64,000 nt of DNA from Candidatus Anaerostipes excrementavium (GCA_019114985.1 DXEM01000034.1:48676-112675); one strand, 5' to 3'. Counted from the first letter of the stretch, positions 53,146 to 63,857 are shown. Translations and numbers: made by a program. The notes: generated by a model from the sequence alone, not told the origin.

Positions 53146-54377
53146 AATTTCAAAAGAAATGGCTGACGATTCTTCTGGCAGGAATCCTCATTTTGGCGTT
53201 AGATGGGATTTTGATTGCCGGAGAATATGGGCATTATCAGGAAAAATATCAGATGGCGGCAATTCTTTTGGAAGAAGAACATGGAGCATCCGAAATTTTA
53301 AAAAACGGAAATTTCCCGTCTTTTGAAGAAGCCAGACAAACATTGGCTCGGTATGGATATGAAGGAATACGTTCGTCTTTCTTTGGAAATGAATTCCTAA
53401 ATCATAGCATTTGGATCTTAGGAGGGTCGGCAGTGTTTTTTCTTTTTCTTGTTTTTCTTATTTTCTATACGGAAAACAGGCAAAAAAAGGAACAGGATCT
53501 TATTCTGAATGAGATCTGCAGAATGCTGGAAGAATTTCGAAATGGAAATTTTCGGACAAATTTGCTTTGGGAGCATCTGGAAGATGATCAGATTCAAAGA
53601 AAGAATATCTATATGCAGATGGAATCTCTGGGAAGTTATTTTGAAACGTTAAAGGATCAAGCGTATAAAGAGAAAGAAAATACCAAGTCCTTAGTGACGG
53701 ATATATCCCATCAGCTAAAAACACCGATTGCCGCGCTGAAAGCCTGTCTGGAAATTTTAGAACAGGAAGATCTTACCCAGGAAGAACGCCGGGAATTTTT
53801 AAAACGATGCAAAGATCAGATGACAGGTTTAGAATTAATGTCTGCCGCTTTGATTCAGATTTCCAGAATGGAAACAGGGATGATTGAGCTTCAGATAGAG
53901 AAAAAAAGAATTTTCGATACGGTGCTGGGCGCTGTTAATCGTATTCTTCCGAAAGCGGAAACAAAAGAAATGGAAATTGAGTTAGACATCCCTGATTCTC
54001 TCCAAACTGCAATTCTTCCGCATGATTCGAAATGGATGGGAGAAGCGCTGATGAATCTTTTGGAAAATGCAGTGAAATACAGTCAGCAAAATGGCCGCAT
54101 TCGGGTTGCCATGGAGCGATGGATGTCATTTGTCAAAATCTCTATAGAAGACGATGGCATTGGAATACCAAAAAAAGAACAGCATAAAATCTTTCAGAGA
54201 TTTTATCGGGGAAGCAGCAAAAAAGTCCGCCAGGAACAGGGGACAGGTATCGGTTTGTTCCTAACAAGAGAGATTATTGATCGGCACTATGGAACAATCA
54301 AAGTGGTTTCGGATGATAAGAAAAAGAAAAATGGATCAATTTTTCAAATTCAGCTTCCAATTTCAGAAAATGCATAA
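53142..54377 (+). CDS. Sensor histidine kinase
   Basis: A 411-residue membrane kinase. Helices at about 8-26 and 90-112 flank a short (about 60-residue) extracellular loop. Phospho-His in VTDISHQLKTPIAALK (near 192), N box MNLLENAVKYS, G boxes DDGIGIPK and GTGIGLFLTR. It pairs with the response regulator by overlapping genes. Because it has a small sensor loop, it may depend on the ABC permease for signal, as Bce-type kinases do (inference). Confidence 0.92.
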   Translation: MKFQKKWLTILLAGILILALDGILIAGEYGHYQEKYQMAAILLEEEHGASEILKNGNFPSFEEARQTLARYGYEGIRSSFFGNEFLNHSIWILGGSAVFFLFLVFLIFYTENRQKKEQDLILNEICRMLEEFRNGNFRTNLLWEHLEDDQIQRKNIYMQMESLGSYFETLKDQAYKEKENTKSLVTDISHQLKTPIAALKACLEILEQEDLTQEERREFLKRCKDQMTGLELMSAALIQISRMETGMIELQIEKKRIFDTVLGAVNRILPKAETKEMEIELDIPDSLQTAILPHDSKWMGEALMNLLENAVKYSQQNGRIRVAMERWMSFVKISIEDDGIGIPKKEQHKIFQRFYRGSSKKVRQEQGTGIGLFLTREIIDRHYGTIKVVSDDKKKKNGSIFQIQLPISENA

Positions 54378-54422
54378 ATCCCTGACAAAAATGTAAGAGT
54401 TCCTTTTTTGATTGTCATTATT

Positions 54423-54450
54423 TTGAAAGAGTGCTTCTGTAGACTATAAG
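54423..54450 (+). promoter_or_regulatory. Promoter of the ABC exporter genes
   Basis: TTGAAA (54423-54428), 16-bp spacer, TATAAG (54445-54450). Upstream TGACAAAAATGTAAG (54382-54396) and TTGTCAT (near 54412) may be response regulator binding half-sites, an inference from position. Confidence 0.6.
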
Positions 54451-54476
54451 TAAATCAAAGAAAGGAATGATGAAAA

Positions 54477-55148
54477 ATGAGCGAGATATTACGATCAGAA
54501 AATTTATGTAAATATTATGGCGCAGGAGAAAATCAAGTGAAAGCAGTAGATCAGGCAAATCTTTCCGTGAATCAAGGAGAATTTGTGGCAATCGTTGGAA
54601 AATCAGGTTCCGGGAAAAGCACCCTGCTCCATATGCTTGGCGGACTGGACACCCCTACTTCCGGCACTGTATGGATGAAAGGGAAGGATATCTTTTCCTT
54701 AAAGGAAGATGCACTTTCTGTATTTCGGCGAAAGAAGATTGGATTTATTTTCCAGACATTTAATCTGGTTTCTTCCATTAATGTATGGGAAAATATCGTT
54801 TTGCCGATCGGATTGGATGGAAGAGAACCGGAACAGGAATTTGTTCAGGATATTATCCGTACATTGGGAATAGAAAATAAGCTTGAAAATTTACCAAATA
54901 CGCTTTCCGGCGGCCAGCAGCAGAGAGTGGCAATCGCAAGAGCCTTAGCATCAAAGCCGGATATTATTTTTGCCGATGAGCCGACGGGAAATCTGGATTC
55001 AAAGACGAGCGACGAAGTCATTGGTCTTTTGAAATTATCCGTAGAAAAATATGGGCAGACACTGGTCATGATTACCCATGATGATGAAATTGCACAGATT
55101 GCGGACCGAATTTTGGTCATTGAAGACGGAAAGGTGGCTGAGCTGTAA
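54477..55148 (+). CDS. ABC transporter ATP-binding protein (MacB/BceA type)
   Basis: A 223-residue ATPase: Walker A GKSGSGKST, Q-loop FQTFNLVSSINVWENI, signature LSGGQQQRVAIARA, Walker B IIFADEPTGNLDSKT, switch MITHDDE. This is the LolD/MacB/BceA branch that drives FtsX-type permeases. The stop shares its last base with the permease ATG region (55148), so the pair is coupled. Confidence 0.93.
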   Translation: MSEILRSENLCKYYGAGENQVKAVDQANLSVNQGEFVAIVGKSGSGKSTLLHMLGGLDTPTSGTVWMKGKDIFSLKEDALSVFRRKKIGFIFQTFNLVSSINVWENIVLPIGLDGREPEQEFVQDIIRTLGIENKLENLPNTLSGGQQQRVAIARALASKPDIIFADEPTGNLDSKTSDEVIGLLKLSVEKYGQTLVMITHDDEIAQIADRILVIEDGKVAEL

Positions 55149-57571
55149 TGAAGATCTTAACGACACTTGCGGCGGCCAATGATAAGAAAAATAAAGTCAG
55201 GAGCATTCTGATTATGGCTGCCGTATTTTTTACGACTTTGCTCCTGACGGTGATCGCCACCTGTGGATATGGGATGATGAAGACCCAGAAAGCAAATGCA
55301 GGAAGATTCTACGGCACTTATTATGGAGCCTATACCGGCGTGGGAGAAAATCAGTTAAATCAAATGGAGCAGCGGGGAGAGTTCCGGAAAATCGGAACCA
55401 TGGCTTCCGTTGGAGAAGTGGAAAGCAGAGCCAATCTTTCTCTGATTTATTCCGATGAACATACATTGGAGATGACGAATCAGAAAGAACAGCTGGATCA
55501 GGGAAGTTTTCCGGAAAAAGAAAATGAAATCGCTGCAGCGCCGGATTTTTTTGAGAAAATCGGTTACCCTTCTGTCAAACCGGGAGATCGGATCATCTTA
55601 AAAAGCCGGGAAGATATGTCACAGAAATATAAGGAACAAGAATTTGTAGTCAGCGGGGTTTTAAAGGATTATGAATCAAACATAAAAGGAACATCATTTT
55701 ATGGGCTGGTTTCCAAAGCCTATTATGAATCCATTGTCCCAAAAGCGGGACGTATTTATACGGCATATTTTCAACTGAGCGATGCTGTGGGCGTTAATTA
55801 CGACACAGCAGAAGAAACGATGAAAAATTTGGCGTCTAAATGCGGCATCAACCCGAAAGGAGTTTCCATAAACGGTTATTATCTCATGTGGAAACTAGAT
55901 CCGGGAACAGAGACGATTGCTGTGTGCTCCGGAATCGCTTTGCTTGTTATTTTATTTTCTGTTATCGTGATCTACCATATTTTCCAGGTGGGCATCGCCC
56001 AGAAAATCCAGGAATACGGAAAGATCAAAGCGTTGGGTGCGACAAGACGGCAGATGAAGAAACTGGTCTTTCGAGAGGGAATGATTTTGGCGCTGCTTTC
56101 CACACCGTTGGGCATTATTGCCGGATACGGAATCGGTGTTTTCCTGATCCGCCTTTTGCTGATGGAGTCTGCTTCCGTTCAACGAGGTTTGCCTCCAATC
56201 AAAGCTGGATCTGCGTTTTCTCTTCCGCTTTTGATTTTCTGTGCAGTGCTGTCATTGGGCACGGTATGGCTGGCATTAAAACGTCCGATGCGGATTGTCG
56301 CCAAGATTTCTCCGGTGGAAGCGATGCGCTATCAGGAAAACACCTGCCCAAAGAAAACGCGCCGCAGTCAAAAAGCGCTGACGGTCTGGGGACTTACCAA
56401 ATCCAATCTTTCCGCTTATTGGAAGCGAACATTTAAGACGATCCTTGCCATGGGATTATCTTGTGTGCTGTTTGTAGCGCTGTCAAGCTTTGCCGGAAAT
56501 ATCGACAACGAATATAACGCAAGAAAAGAAATAGAGCATGGACAGTTCGCCATCTCCCTGGATTATTCCATGAATGATACTGCTTATCCGGAAAATAACA
56601 TGGACAGTATTTTAAAAAACAATCCTCTCGGGAAGGAAACGATACGGGAAATAAAGCAGATGGACGGCGTGACAAAAGTATCTGCCAGAACCTATCTTTA
56701 CATGACGATAGGGAAAGAACACGGTTCTGTGACCGTCCTTAACAAAGAAGATTTTGAGAAAAAAGCAGAACAAGGCGGTATCCTCGGAGATATGGATTAT
56801 GATAAGGCATCGAAAGAAAACGGTATCTTTTACGGATGGTCTCATTTTCTGGGAGACGACGGTCACCATATAGGAGAAGAGATACAGGCTTCTTTGGAAG
56901 ATGGAGATGGAAGCAAGGGCTATGAAGCAACTTTGATGGGATCTTTCGGAAACTTGGAAACGGATTGGGCCATTACGGAGGATACGTATCAAAAACTTGG
57001 ATTCGAGAAGACAGATGCGAATGGTCTTCTCTGGGTTGACTGTGAGAAAGAGGATGTATCGTCGGTACAGTCTTCTCTGGAACAGCTGGTGGATGAAAAA
57101 GAGCACCTTAATATGGATTCTTATGAAAATCAGTTAAATCTTTCAGAGTCTTCCAGCCGCATGATGCAATTCGCAGTTTATGCGTTTATGGCTATCATCG
57201 GAATCATTAGTTTTATGAATATGGCAAATACCATGATCATCAGCATCATTACAAGAAAGCAGGAATTGGGAATCTTACAGGCAATCGGAATGACCAACGG
57301 GCAATTAAATCGTATGCTGCAGATGGAAGGATTATTTTTCAGCATTGGAACTCTTCTGGTAGCATTTATCATCGGAATTCCGGCTGGATACGGCGTTTTC
57401 TACTACGCAAAAACCCATAGTTATTTCGGTATGAATCTTTATCACTTCCCATGGATGCAGATTCTGGCAATGACGGCAGTTATCATTGCCCTCCAGCTGA
57501 TTTTGTCCTATCTGCTAAGCAGAAATGTAAAAAAAGAATCCATTGTAGAACGGATCCGGTATCAGGGATAG
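55148..57571 (+). CDS. FtsX-type ABC permease
   Basis: An 807-residue permease with two FtsX-like halves. Helix near 17-40, a large extracellular domain (45-250), three helices (about 258-380) with the coupling motif IQEYGKIKALGATRRQMK, then a helix at 430-450, a second extracellular domain (455-665) and three final helices with RKQELGILQAIGMTNGQL. This double-FtsX form is common in peptide-resistance exporters (BceB/YtrF/SalY-like). Cognate to the ATPase and two-component genes upstream; substrate probably a peptide or lipid-directed antibiotic. Confidence 0.9.
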   Translation: MKILTTLAAANDKKNKVRSILIMAAVFFTTLLLTVIATCGYGMMKTQKANAGRFYGTYYGAYTGVGENQLNQMEQRGEFRKIGTMASVGEVESRANLSLIYSDEHTLEMTNQKEQLDQGSFPEKENEIAAAPDFFEKIGYPSVKPGDRIILKSREDMSQKYKEQEFVVSGVLKDYESNIKGTSFYGLVSKAYYESIVPKAGRIYTAYFQLSDAVGVNYDTAEETMKNLASKCGINPKGVSINGYYLMWKLDPGTETIAVCSGIALLVILFSVIVIYHIFQVGIAQKIQEYGKIKALGATRRQMKKLVFREGMILALLSTPLGIIAGYGIGVFLIRLLLMESASVQRGLPPIKAGSAFSLPLLIFCAVLSLGTVWLALKRPMRIVAKISPVEAMRYQENTCPKKTRRSQKALTVWGLTKSNLSAYWKRTFKTILAMGLSCVLFVALSSFAGNIDNEYNARKEIEHGQFAISLDYSMNDTAYPENNMDSILKNNPLGKETIREIKQMDGVTKVSARTYLYMTIGKEHGSVTVLNKEDFEKKAEQGGILGDMDYDKASKENGIFYGWSHFLGDDGHHIGEEIQASLEDGDGSKGYEATLMGSFGNLETDWAITEDTYQKLGFEKTDANGLLWVDCEKEDVSSVQSSLEQLVDEKEHLNMDSYENQLNLSESSSRMMQFAVYAFMAIIGIISFMNMANTMIISIITRKQELGILQAIGMTNGQLNRMLQMEGLFFSIGTLLVAFIIGIPAGYGVFYYAKTHSYFGMNLYHFPWMQILAMTAVIIALQLILSYLLSRNVKKESIVERIRYQG

Positions 57572-57657
57572 AAAAAAGTTAAATTTTCTCATTTTATAGG
57601 ATAGTCTTTTGATGTATAATGAAGCGTGAAGAATGGAAATGGACTGGGAGGAAGATT

Positions 57658-60231
57658 ATGGATAAAAAAGCAAGAAGGTTTTTTGGAGCAACCATTGCGG
57701 GTATGCTGCTGGTCTGTATTGTTATGTTCTCTGTGATAACAGTATATATGACGAAACGAAACTCCAGCACACTGCAGAAGGTTGCGGACACCTATATGCA
57801 GGGAATGAGCACTCAGATTCAGAATCATTTTGAAACACTGGTAAATATGCGGTTGGTACAGGTGAAGAGTATCGTACAAGGACTGCCGCCGGAAGAAGTT
57901 GACGAGATGAATGACTCGGTCAAAAGCGGACTGGCAACAATGGCAGAACTGCGTCAGTTTACTCATTTATTTCTGCTGGATACAAAAGGAAACGAGGAGA
58001 TGCTCTATGGGGATCCGGTGGAAGTGGAAAACCTGGATCGTTTTATTGAAGCGCTGAATAACGACCGAACGATGGTTACAGCGGCAAAAACGGAGGATGG
58101 ATCTCTGGTACTTCTCTATGGTATTTCCGTGGGGCATCCCAATGGTATGGGGTATCCTATGGCAAACGGAGGAAAATGTACTGCATTGGTTGCCGGTGTA
58201 CCGATTAAAAGTTTGGAGACTGCCCTGTCTCTCGGTTTGGATAATTCCCTGATTTTTTCTCATATTCTGCGTATGGACGGCAGTTTTCTGATCAACAGCA
58301 CGAATCAGACAGATATGGATAACTGCCTGGACTGGGTGCTGCAGAACGGAAAAGAAGAAGGAGTAGATGGAATTGAGAAAATTGTGAAGGAAATGCACAG
58401 TGCACTGAAAGAAGAAAAGGAATACAGCAACGTCATTCCGGTCAGCAATGAGATGCGGCATTTCTATATGACTCCGCTTCCGAATACGGAATGGACGATG
58501 ATTACGGTGATGCCTCACGGTGTATTGGATGAAGCTTTGAATAGTCTGGGGCGTCAGCGGATTATGAGTTCGCTGCTGATTTGTATTGTGCTTCTGCTGG
58601 CAATGCTGTCGGTTTATTATGTTTATTGGCGATTTTCCAAGCGGCAGATGGAAGCGCTTTATGCTGCCCGCGAGGAGGCAGTGGAGGCGAACCGGGCAAA
58701 GAGTGAATTTTTATCCAATATGTCTCATGATATTCGTACTCCTATGAATGCAATTATCGGTATGACGGCCATTGCAAGCTCTCGTATTGAGGATACGGAT
58801 AAAGTAAAGGATTGTCTGCGGAAAATCACTCTCTCGAGCAAGCATTTGTTGGGATTGATTAATGATGTGCTGGATATGTCGAAGATTGAAAGCGGGAAAT
58901 TGACCCTGAACCGGGATTTCGTCTCTTTGCGGGAGACGATGGAGAGTATTGTAAGCATCATCCAGCCGCAGATTAAATCAAAAAAACAATCTTTCAATAT
59001 TTTCATTCGAAGTATCCAGTCCGAAAACATTTACGCGGACAGCGTGCGGCTGAATCAGGTACTTTTGAATCTGTTGTCTAACGCTATGAAATTCACGCCG
59101 TCCGGCGGGGAGATTTCCGTGACGGTGTCACAGGAAAATTCGCCGAAAGGAGAAGCCTTTGTCCGCACTCACTTTTGGGTAAAGGATACCGGAATGGGCA
59201 TGACCAAGGAATTTCAGGAAAAAATATTTGATTCTTTTGTCAGAGAGGATAATACTCGGGTACAAAAGATTGAGGGAACAGGCCTTGGCATGACGATTAC
59301 CAAATATATTGTAGATAAGTCCGAGGGCAGCATAGAACTGAAAAGCGAGCTGAATCAAGGAACCGAATTCCATGTGACCTTTGACTTTGAACGAGGCGCT
59401 GAACCGGAGATGGATGTACTGCCAAACTGGGAAGTTCTGGTGGTGGATGACGACGAAGAATTGTGCTGCAGCGCCGCAGAATCGTTAACGGAAATCGGCT
59501 TGCATGCCGACTGGGCGCTGGATGGACAGACTGCAGTGGAGATGGTGGAAAAACGCCACAAGAAGCATAACGATTATTACATTGTTTTGCTGGATTGGAA
59601 GATGCCGGAGATGGACGGGATTGAAACGGCTCGTGAAATACGCCGCCGAGTCGGAGACGAAGTGCCGATCCTGCTGATATCTGCCTATGATTGGGGAGAT
59701 ATAGAAGAAGAGGCAAAGGCAGCGGGAATTACAGGATTTATTCCCAAACCGTTGTTTAAGTCTACGCTGTATCATAATTTGGAGCAGTTTGCCGGTCCAA
59801 AGGAAACCAGCATGGAATCATCCGGTGAGCCGGAATCAGATTTTATGGGGAAACGGCTGCTGATAGCAGAAGATAATGAGCTCAACTGGGAGATTGCCAG
59901 TGAACTTCTCACCGGTGTGGGATTCACCTGTGATTGGGCAGAGAACGGCAGTCTTTGCGTGGAAATGTATGAGGCATCCAAATCTGGGCATTATGATGCG
60001 ATTTTAATGGATCTGCGCATGCCGGAGATGAACGGGATTGATGCAACGAAGGCAATTCGTGCCATGGAGCGCAGTGACGCCCGGAAGATTCCGATTATTG
60101 CCATGACCGCCGATGCTTTCTCTGATGATGTAAAGGCATGTCTGGACAGCGGCATGAATGCGCATGTAGCCAAGCCTCTGAATGTGCAGGAGCTTCTGCG
60201 GATTCTTCAAAGATATATATTGGGAATATAG
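57658..60231 (+). CDS. Hybrid sensor histidine kinase with two receiver domains
   Basis: An 857-residue membrane kinase. Helices at about 10-32 and 300-322 enclose a 260-residue extracellular sensor (Cache-like). Then HisKA with phospho-His in [14 protein letters not shown] (near 360), HATPase ([21 protein letters not shown]), receiver 1 ([11 protein letters not shown]) and receiver 2 ([11 protein letters not shown]). The last receiver probably passes phosphate to the Hpt protein encoded next. ATG 57658 follows GGGAGGAAGATT. Signal unknown. Confidence 0.92.
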   Translation: MDKKARRFFGATIAGMLLVCIVMFSVITVYMTKRNSSTLQKVADTYMQGMSTQIQNHFETLVNMRLVQVKSIVQGLPPEEVDEMNDSVKSGLATMAELRQFTHLFLLDTKGNEEMLYGDPVEVENLDRFIEALNNDRTMVTAAKTEDGSLVLLYGISVGHPNGMGYPMANGGKCTALVAGVPIKSLETALSLGLDNSLIFSHILRMDGSFLINSTNQTDMDNCLDWVLQNGKEEGVDGIEKIVKEMHSALKEEKEYSNVIPVSNEMRHFYMTPLPNTEWTMITVMPHGVLDEALNSLGRQRIMSSLLICIVLLLAMLSVYYVYWRFSKRQMEALYAAREEAVEANRAKSEFLSNMSHDIRTPMNAIIGMTAIASSRIEDTDKVKDCLRKITLSSKHLLGLINDVLDMSKIESGKLTLNRDFVSLRETMESIVSIIQPQIKSKKQSFNIFIRSIQSENIYADSVRLNQVLLNLLSNAMKFTPSGGEISVTVSQENSPKGEAFVRTHFWVKDTGMGMTKEFQEKIFDSFVREDNTRVQKIEGTGLGMTITKYIVDKSEGSIELKSELNQGTEFHVTFDFERGAEPEMDVLPNWEVLVVDDDEELCCSAAESLTEIGLHADWALDGQTAVEMVEKRHKKHNDYYIVLLDWKMPEMDGIETAREIRRRVGDEVPILLISAYDWGDIEEEAKAAGITGFIPKPLFKSTLYHNLEQFAGPKETSMESSGEPESDFMGKRLLIAEDNELNWEIASELLTGVGFTCDWAENGSLCVEMYEASKSGHYDAILMDLRMPEMNGIDATKAIRAMERSDARKIPIIAMTADAFSDDVKACLDSGMNAHVAKPLNVQELLRILQRYILGI

Positions 60232-60297
60232 CTATGAAAAAATGTTATAAACGGCGCGGGCTGCGCGCAGATCGTGAGAAAAAGAGGAGTGATTTAG

Positions 60298-60657
60298 GTG
60301 AGAGAACAAGCAAAAACGTATTTGACAGAAGCAGGAATTGATGTAAAGGATGTAATGGAACGGTTTATGGGGAATGAAGCGCTGCTGGAACGTATGCTGA
60401 AAAAGTTTACCCAGTCCAATGTGCAGGAGACCTTGGAAGAAGCTGTAAAAAATCAGGATTCGAAAGCGGCGCTGGAAGCATCTCATACATTAAAGGGGAT
60501 GACCGCCAATTTATCCATGTCGGAGCTTACCGGACTATATACCCGTCAGGTAGAGTTTCTTCGGAGCGAAGATGAGGAATCCGCATTCGGGCTTATGGAA
60601 GAAATCACAGAAGAATACCAGCGGATGGTGCAGAAAATTTTAGACACGCCATGGTAG
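60298..60657 (+). CDS. Histidine phosphotransfer (Hpt) protein
   Basis: A 119-residue four-helix Hpt protein with the phospho-accepting His63 in ASHTLKGMTANL. It starts with GTG, 9 bp after GAGGAG, 66 bp after the hybrid kinase. Such proteins carry phosphate from hybrid-kinase receivers to a final response regulator, which is not visible nearby. The short stretch 60235-60297 has a GC-rich mini hairpin only. Confidence 0.88.
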   Translation: MREQAKTYLTEAGIDVKDVMERFMGNEALLERMLKKFTQSNVQETLEEAVKNQDSKAALEASHTLKGMTANLSMSELTGLYTRQVEFLRSEDEESAFGLMEEITEEYQRMVQKILDTPW

Positions 60658-60705
60658 ACCTGGTATATACCTTCCAGTGTTAAATTTAATTTTTCATGAT
60701 TTTTC

Positions 60706-60768
60706 ATATATCTTCTCTTATTAGCAGTCATCCAGAGACTGCTAATAAGTCGGAAGATATATTTTTTG
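60706..60768 (+). terminator. Long hairpin terminator upstream of azlC
   Basis: Outer stem ATATATCTTC (60706-60715) with GAAGATATAT (60753-60762) and inner stem TTATTAGCAGTC (60718-60729) with GACTGCTAATAA (60737-60748), then TTTTTTGCTTTT. It probably ends the kinase/Hpt transcript; if transcribed from an azlC promoter it would be a leader element. Confidence 0.75.
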
Positions 60769-60797
60769 CTTTTATAATATACAAGGAGATGAATAAC

Positions 60798-61520
60798 ATG
60801 CAGCAATTAACAAAAAAAGCGCCTTGGATTATGGCTTTCAAAACAGCTTTTCCCTACACGCTCCCCATCTTTGCTGGTTTTTGGTTTTTGGGGATGACCT
60901 ATGGCATTTACATGAATGTATCGGGATTCAACTTTTTATACCCAATGTTTATGAGCCTTTTGATCTTTGCCGGTTCTGTAGAGTTTGTGGCGGTGAGTAT
61001 GCTTCTTGGTGCATTTGATCCGCTTCAGGCATTTCTAATGACAGTTATGATTAATGCCAGGCACCTTTTTTATGGAATTTCCATGCTGGATAGATATAAA
61101 GGAGTCGGTTGGAAGAAATTTTACTTGATCTATGGAATGTGCGATGAGAGTTTTTCCATCAATTATACCGCGAAGATTCCAGAAAATGTAGACAAAGGGT
61201 GGTTTATGTTTTTTGTGACTTTTCTTAATCATATGTATTGGTTTACCGGTGCAGCTCTTGGAGGTATCTTCGGTTCTTTGATTCGTTTTAACACGGAAGG
61301 ATTGGATTTTGTAATGACTGCTATGTTTGTAGTTATTTTTATGGAACAATGGATGAAAGATAAAGATCATACCAGTGCACTTATGGGGATTGGATTATCG
61401 TTGGTCTGTGTGATTGCATTTGGTTCGGATCATTTTATGATCCCGGCGATGATCTCCATTGTCGCCATTCTGACTGTTTTAAGAAAACCTTTGGAAAGAA
61501 AGGGGGATGAAGAAATATGA
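60798..61520 (+). CDS. azlC: AzlC-family branched-chain amino acid exporter, large subunit
   Basis: A 240-residue membrane protein with six to seven helices. Signature segments are [39 protein letters not shown] and [14 protein letters not shown], which are typical of AzlC/YgaZ. With AzlD it exports branched-chain amino acids. ATG 60798 is 10 bp after AAGGAG; ATG 60789 is too close. It overlaps azlD by 4 bp. Confidence 0.92.
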   Translation: MQQLTKKAPWIMAFKTAFPYTLPIFAGFWFLGMTYGIYMNVSGFNFLYPMFMSLLIFAGSVEFVAVSMLLGAFDPLQAFLMTVMINARHLFYGISMLDRYKGVGWKKFYLIYGMCDESFSINYTAKIPENVDKGWFMFFVTFLNHMYWFTGAALGGIFGSLIRFNTEGLDFVMTAMFVVIFMEQWMKDKDHTSALMGIGLSLVCVIAFGSDHFMIPAMISIVAILTVLRKPLERKGDEEI

Positions 61521-61843
61521 CATTAACACAGCAAATCATCACAATCGGAATGGTGATATTCGGTACCGCATTGACTCGATTTCTGCCGTTTCTGATTTTT
61601 CCGGCAGACAAACCCACGCCGAAATATATCCGGTATCTTGGAAGGGTTCTTCCGGCTGCGGTATTTGGCCTGCTGATTGTTTACTGCCTAAGAAATGTAA
61701 ACTTTTTCACGGGAGACCATGGCTTACCGGAAATTATTTCGATTGGAATAGTTATAGCATTACACCTTTGGAAAAAGCAGATGCTCCTTTCTATTGCCGG
61801 AGGAACCATCTGCTATATGCTGCTTGTACAAATCATACTTTAA
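61517..61843 (+). CDS. azlD: AzlD-family exporter small subunit
   Basis: A 108-residue membrane protein with four helices and the family pattern [14 protein letters not shown] near residue 20 and [19 protein letters not shown] near 45. The ATG lies in the azlC stop (ATGA), so the subunits are coupled. Confidence 0.9.
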   Translation: MTLTQQIITIGMVIFGTALTRFLPFLIFPADKPTPKYIRYLGRVLPAAVFGLLIVYCLRNVNFFTGDHGLPEIISIGIVIALHLWKKQMLLSIAGGTICYMLLVQIIL

Positions 61844-61871
61844 AACCGGAGACGAAGAGAGAAAATCCTTC

Positions 61872-61902
61872 TTGACTTCAAGTGAAGTTTAAGTGTTATT
61901 CT
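61872..61902 (+). promoter_or_regulatory. MerR-type promoter with 19-bp spacer
   Basis: TTGACT (61872-61877), 19-bp spacer, TATTCT (61897-61902). The spacer holds the near-palindrome ACTTCA-AG-TGAAGT, flanked by CTTG and TTAAG. A long spacer carrying an operator is the hallmark of MerR activation by DNA twisting. No MerR gene is in the window. Confidence 0.82.
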
Positions 61903-61944
61903 TAAAGGTAAGTAATCATAAGACACAATGAAGGAGGAAGCAAG

Positions 61945-63084
61945 ATGGTATATAAAGATTTCCAAACAAAGAAACTTTCTGCTCTTGGACTTGGCGCAAT
62001 GCGTCTGCCGTTGACTGCAGGAGGTTCCGATGCAGAAATTGATGAGACAAAGACCGCAGAAATGACTGCTTATGCCATGGAGCATGGAATCAACTATTAT
62101 GACACCGCTTACGGATATCATGAGGGTCAGTCTGAGATTGTGATGGGCAAGATCCTTGGAAAATATCCGAGAGAAAGCTACTATCTGGCAAGCAAATTTC
62201 CCGGATATGACCTGTCCAATATGGGAAAAGTGGAAGAGATTTTTGAAGAACAGCTGCAAAAATGTAAGGTAGATTATTTTGATTTTTATCTATTCCATAA
62301 TGTATATGAAAAAAATATCGATCCATATTTGGATGAGAAAAACGGGATTTTAAAATATCTTTTAAAACAGAAGAAAAATGGAAGAATCAAACATCTTGGT
62401 TTTTCCTGCCACGGACGTTATGAGACTTTAAAGCGGTTCCTCGATGCATATGGAGAACATATGGAATTTTGCCAGATTCAGCTTAATTATTTGGATTGGA
62501 AGCTTCAGGATGCCAAAGCAAAGGTGGAACTATTAAATGAACGCCAGATCCCTATTTGGGTCATGGAGCCGCTGCGTGGAGGAAAACTGGCCAAGTTATC
62601 CGAGGAAAACAGTCAAAAATTAAAAGCATTGCGTCCGGAAGAGGAAGATCCTGCATGGGGATTCCGATTCCTCCAGAGCATTCCGGGAGTAACGATGGTT
62701 TTATCCGGTATGTCCAATATGGAGCAATTAAAAGAAAACATTGCAACTTACGAGGAAGAGAAACCACTGTCAGAAAAAGAAATGGAAGCTTTGATGGAAG
62801 TTACCGACAGTATGCTGGATATTCTGCCATGTACAGCCTGCAGATATTGTACGGCACATTGTCCGAAACAGCTGGATATCCCGATGCTTCTATCTCTTTA
62901 TAATGAAAGCCGCTATCATATGGGATTTATCACCAAAAACGCGGTAGATTCTCTGGACGAAGCGAAACGGCCGGACGCCTGCATCGGATGCAGGAGCTGC
63001 GAAGCAGTCTGTCCGCAGCAATTGAAAATTTCAGAAGCAATGGCAGATTTTGCAGAAAAATTAAAGCAGCCGGCCGGATTGTAA
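61945..63084 (+). CDS. Aldo/keto reductase with C-terminal ferredoxin domain
   Basis: A 379-residue oxidoreductase. The AKR barrel (1-280) has YDTAYGYHEGQSE with the active Asp/Tyr, ASKFPG with the Lys, and LGFSCHGRYE. The C-terminal part (285-365) has two 4Fe-4S sites, CTACRYCTAHCP and CIGCRSCEAVCP. These ferredoxin-coupled AKRs are common in anaerobes; substrate unknown. AAGGAGG before the start and a MerR-type promoter upstream. It converges with truA, 3 bp away. Confidence 0.92.
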   Translation: MVYKDFQTKKLSALGLGAMRLPLTAGGSDAEIDETKTAEMTAYAMEHGINYYDTAYGYHEGQSEIVMGKILGKYPRESYYLASKFPGYDLSNMGKVEEIFEEQLQKCKVDYFDFYLFHNVYEKNIDPYLDEKNGILKYLLKQKKNGRIKHLGFSCHGRYETLKRFLDAYGEHMEFCQIQLNYLDWKLQDAKAKVELLNERQIPIWVMEPLRGGKLAKLSEENSQKLKALRPEEEDPAWGFRFLQSIPGVTMVLSGMSNMEQLKENIATYEEEKPLSEKEMEALMEVTDSMLDILPCTACRYCTAHCPKQLDIPMLLSLYNESRYHMGFITKNAVDSLDEAKRPDACIGCRSCEAVCPQQLKISEAMADFAEKLKQPAGL

Positions 63085-63087
63085 ACA

Positions 63088-63834
63088 TTAATACCGAACG
63101 GAAACAAGAAACAATCCCTGTGGTGGTGCGGTCATGCCGGCATCCTGACGATTTTTGGATCTTAATACGGTGAAGATATCTTCCGGTTTCTTTTTTCCGC
63201 ATCCGATTTCTGCCAGAGTTCCGGTTATAATTCTTACCATGTTATGGAGGAATCCGTTGCCTGTAAAGGTGATTTGGATTTCTCCGTTTTTTTGTTTGAT
63301 ATCGATTGCATGGATTTCCCGGATGGTCGATTTCTTTGTTTTTTTAATAGAGGAAAATCCTTTAAAATCATGTGTTCCAATTAGGTAAGAAGCTGCCTGC
63401 CTCATTTTTGGAAGATTCAGCGGTTCCGGGAAGTACCAGAGATAGGTTCGTTCAAATGCATGGGAAGTTCCCGGAACGGCGATCCGATAACGGTAGGTTT
63501 TCTCTGCGGCATTTAAACGGCTGTGAAAGCGCTCGCCTGCTTCGGATACTTTCAAAACTCCAATGTCGGAAGGAAGATGGGCGATGAGATATTGCTTCAT
63601 CTCGTCACAGGAGTGGGAACAATCTGTGTGAAAATTAGCCACTTGTCCCAGTGCATGGACTCCGGCGTCTGTTCTTCCGGATCCGATTAACTGGATTTCT
63701 TCTCCTGTCATTTTTGATAATACCTGTTCCAATCTGCCCTGTATCGTATCGGCGCCGGAACTTTTGCCTTGTTTTTGCCATCCACGGTAATTAGCGCCGT
63801 CATATTCTATTAACAAACGAATGTTTCGTTTCAT
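63088..63834 (-). CDS. truA: tRNA pseudouridine(38-40) synthase
   Basis: A 248-residue enzyme making pseudouridine at positions 38-40 of tRNA anticodon arms. N-terminal LLIEYDGANYRGWQKQ, catalytic Asp in GSGRTDAGVHALGQV, and the C-terminal NGFLHNMVRIITGTL are all intact. ATG 63834 follows AAAGGAGTCG; the frame continues upstream into the repeat element. No other tRNA-processing gene is adjacent in the window. Confidence 0.95.
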   Translation of the reverse strand: MKRNIRLLIEYDGANYRGWQKQGKSSGADTIQGRLEQVLSKMTGEEIQLIGSGRTDAGVHALGQVANFHTDCSHSCDEMKQYLIAHLPSDIGVLKVSEAGERFHSRLNAAEKTYRYRIAVPGTSHAFERTYLWYFPEPLNLPKMRQAASYLIGTHDFKGFSSIKKTKKSTIREIHAIDIKQKNGEIQITFTGNGFLHNMVRIITGTLAEIGCGKKKPEDIFTVLRSKNRQDAGMTAPPQGLFLVSVRY

Positions 63835-63857
63835 TTTCGACTCCTTTATCAAATTCT

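Noticed and set aside
60660..60797. T-box or other riboswitch before azlC
   Set aside because: Only one long hairpin with a T-run is visible and no T-box sequence or alternative antiterminator was recognised; kept as a terminator.
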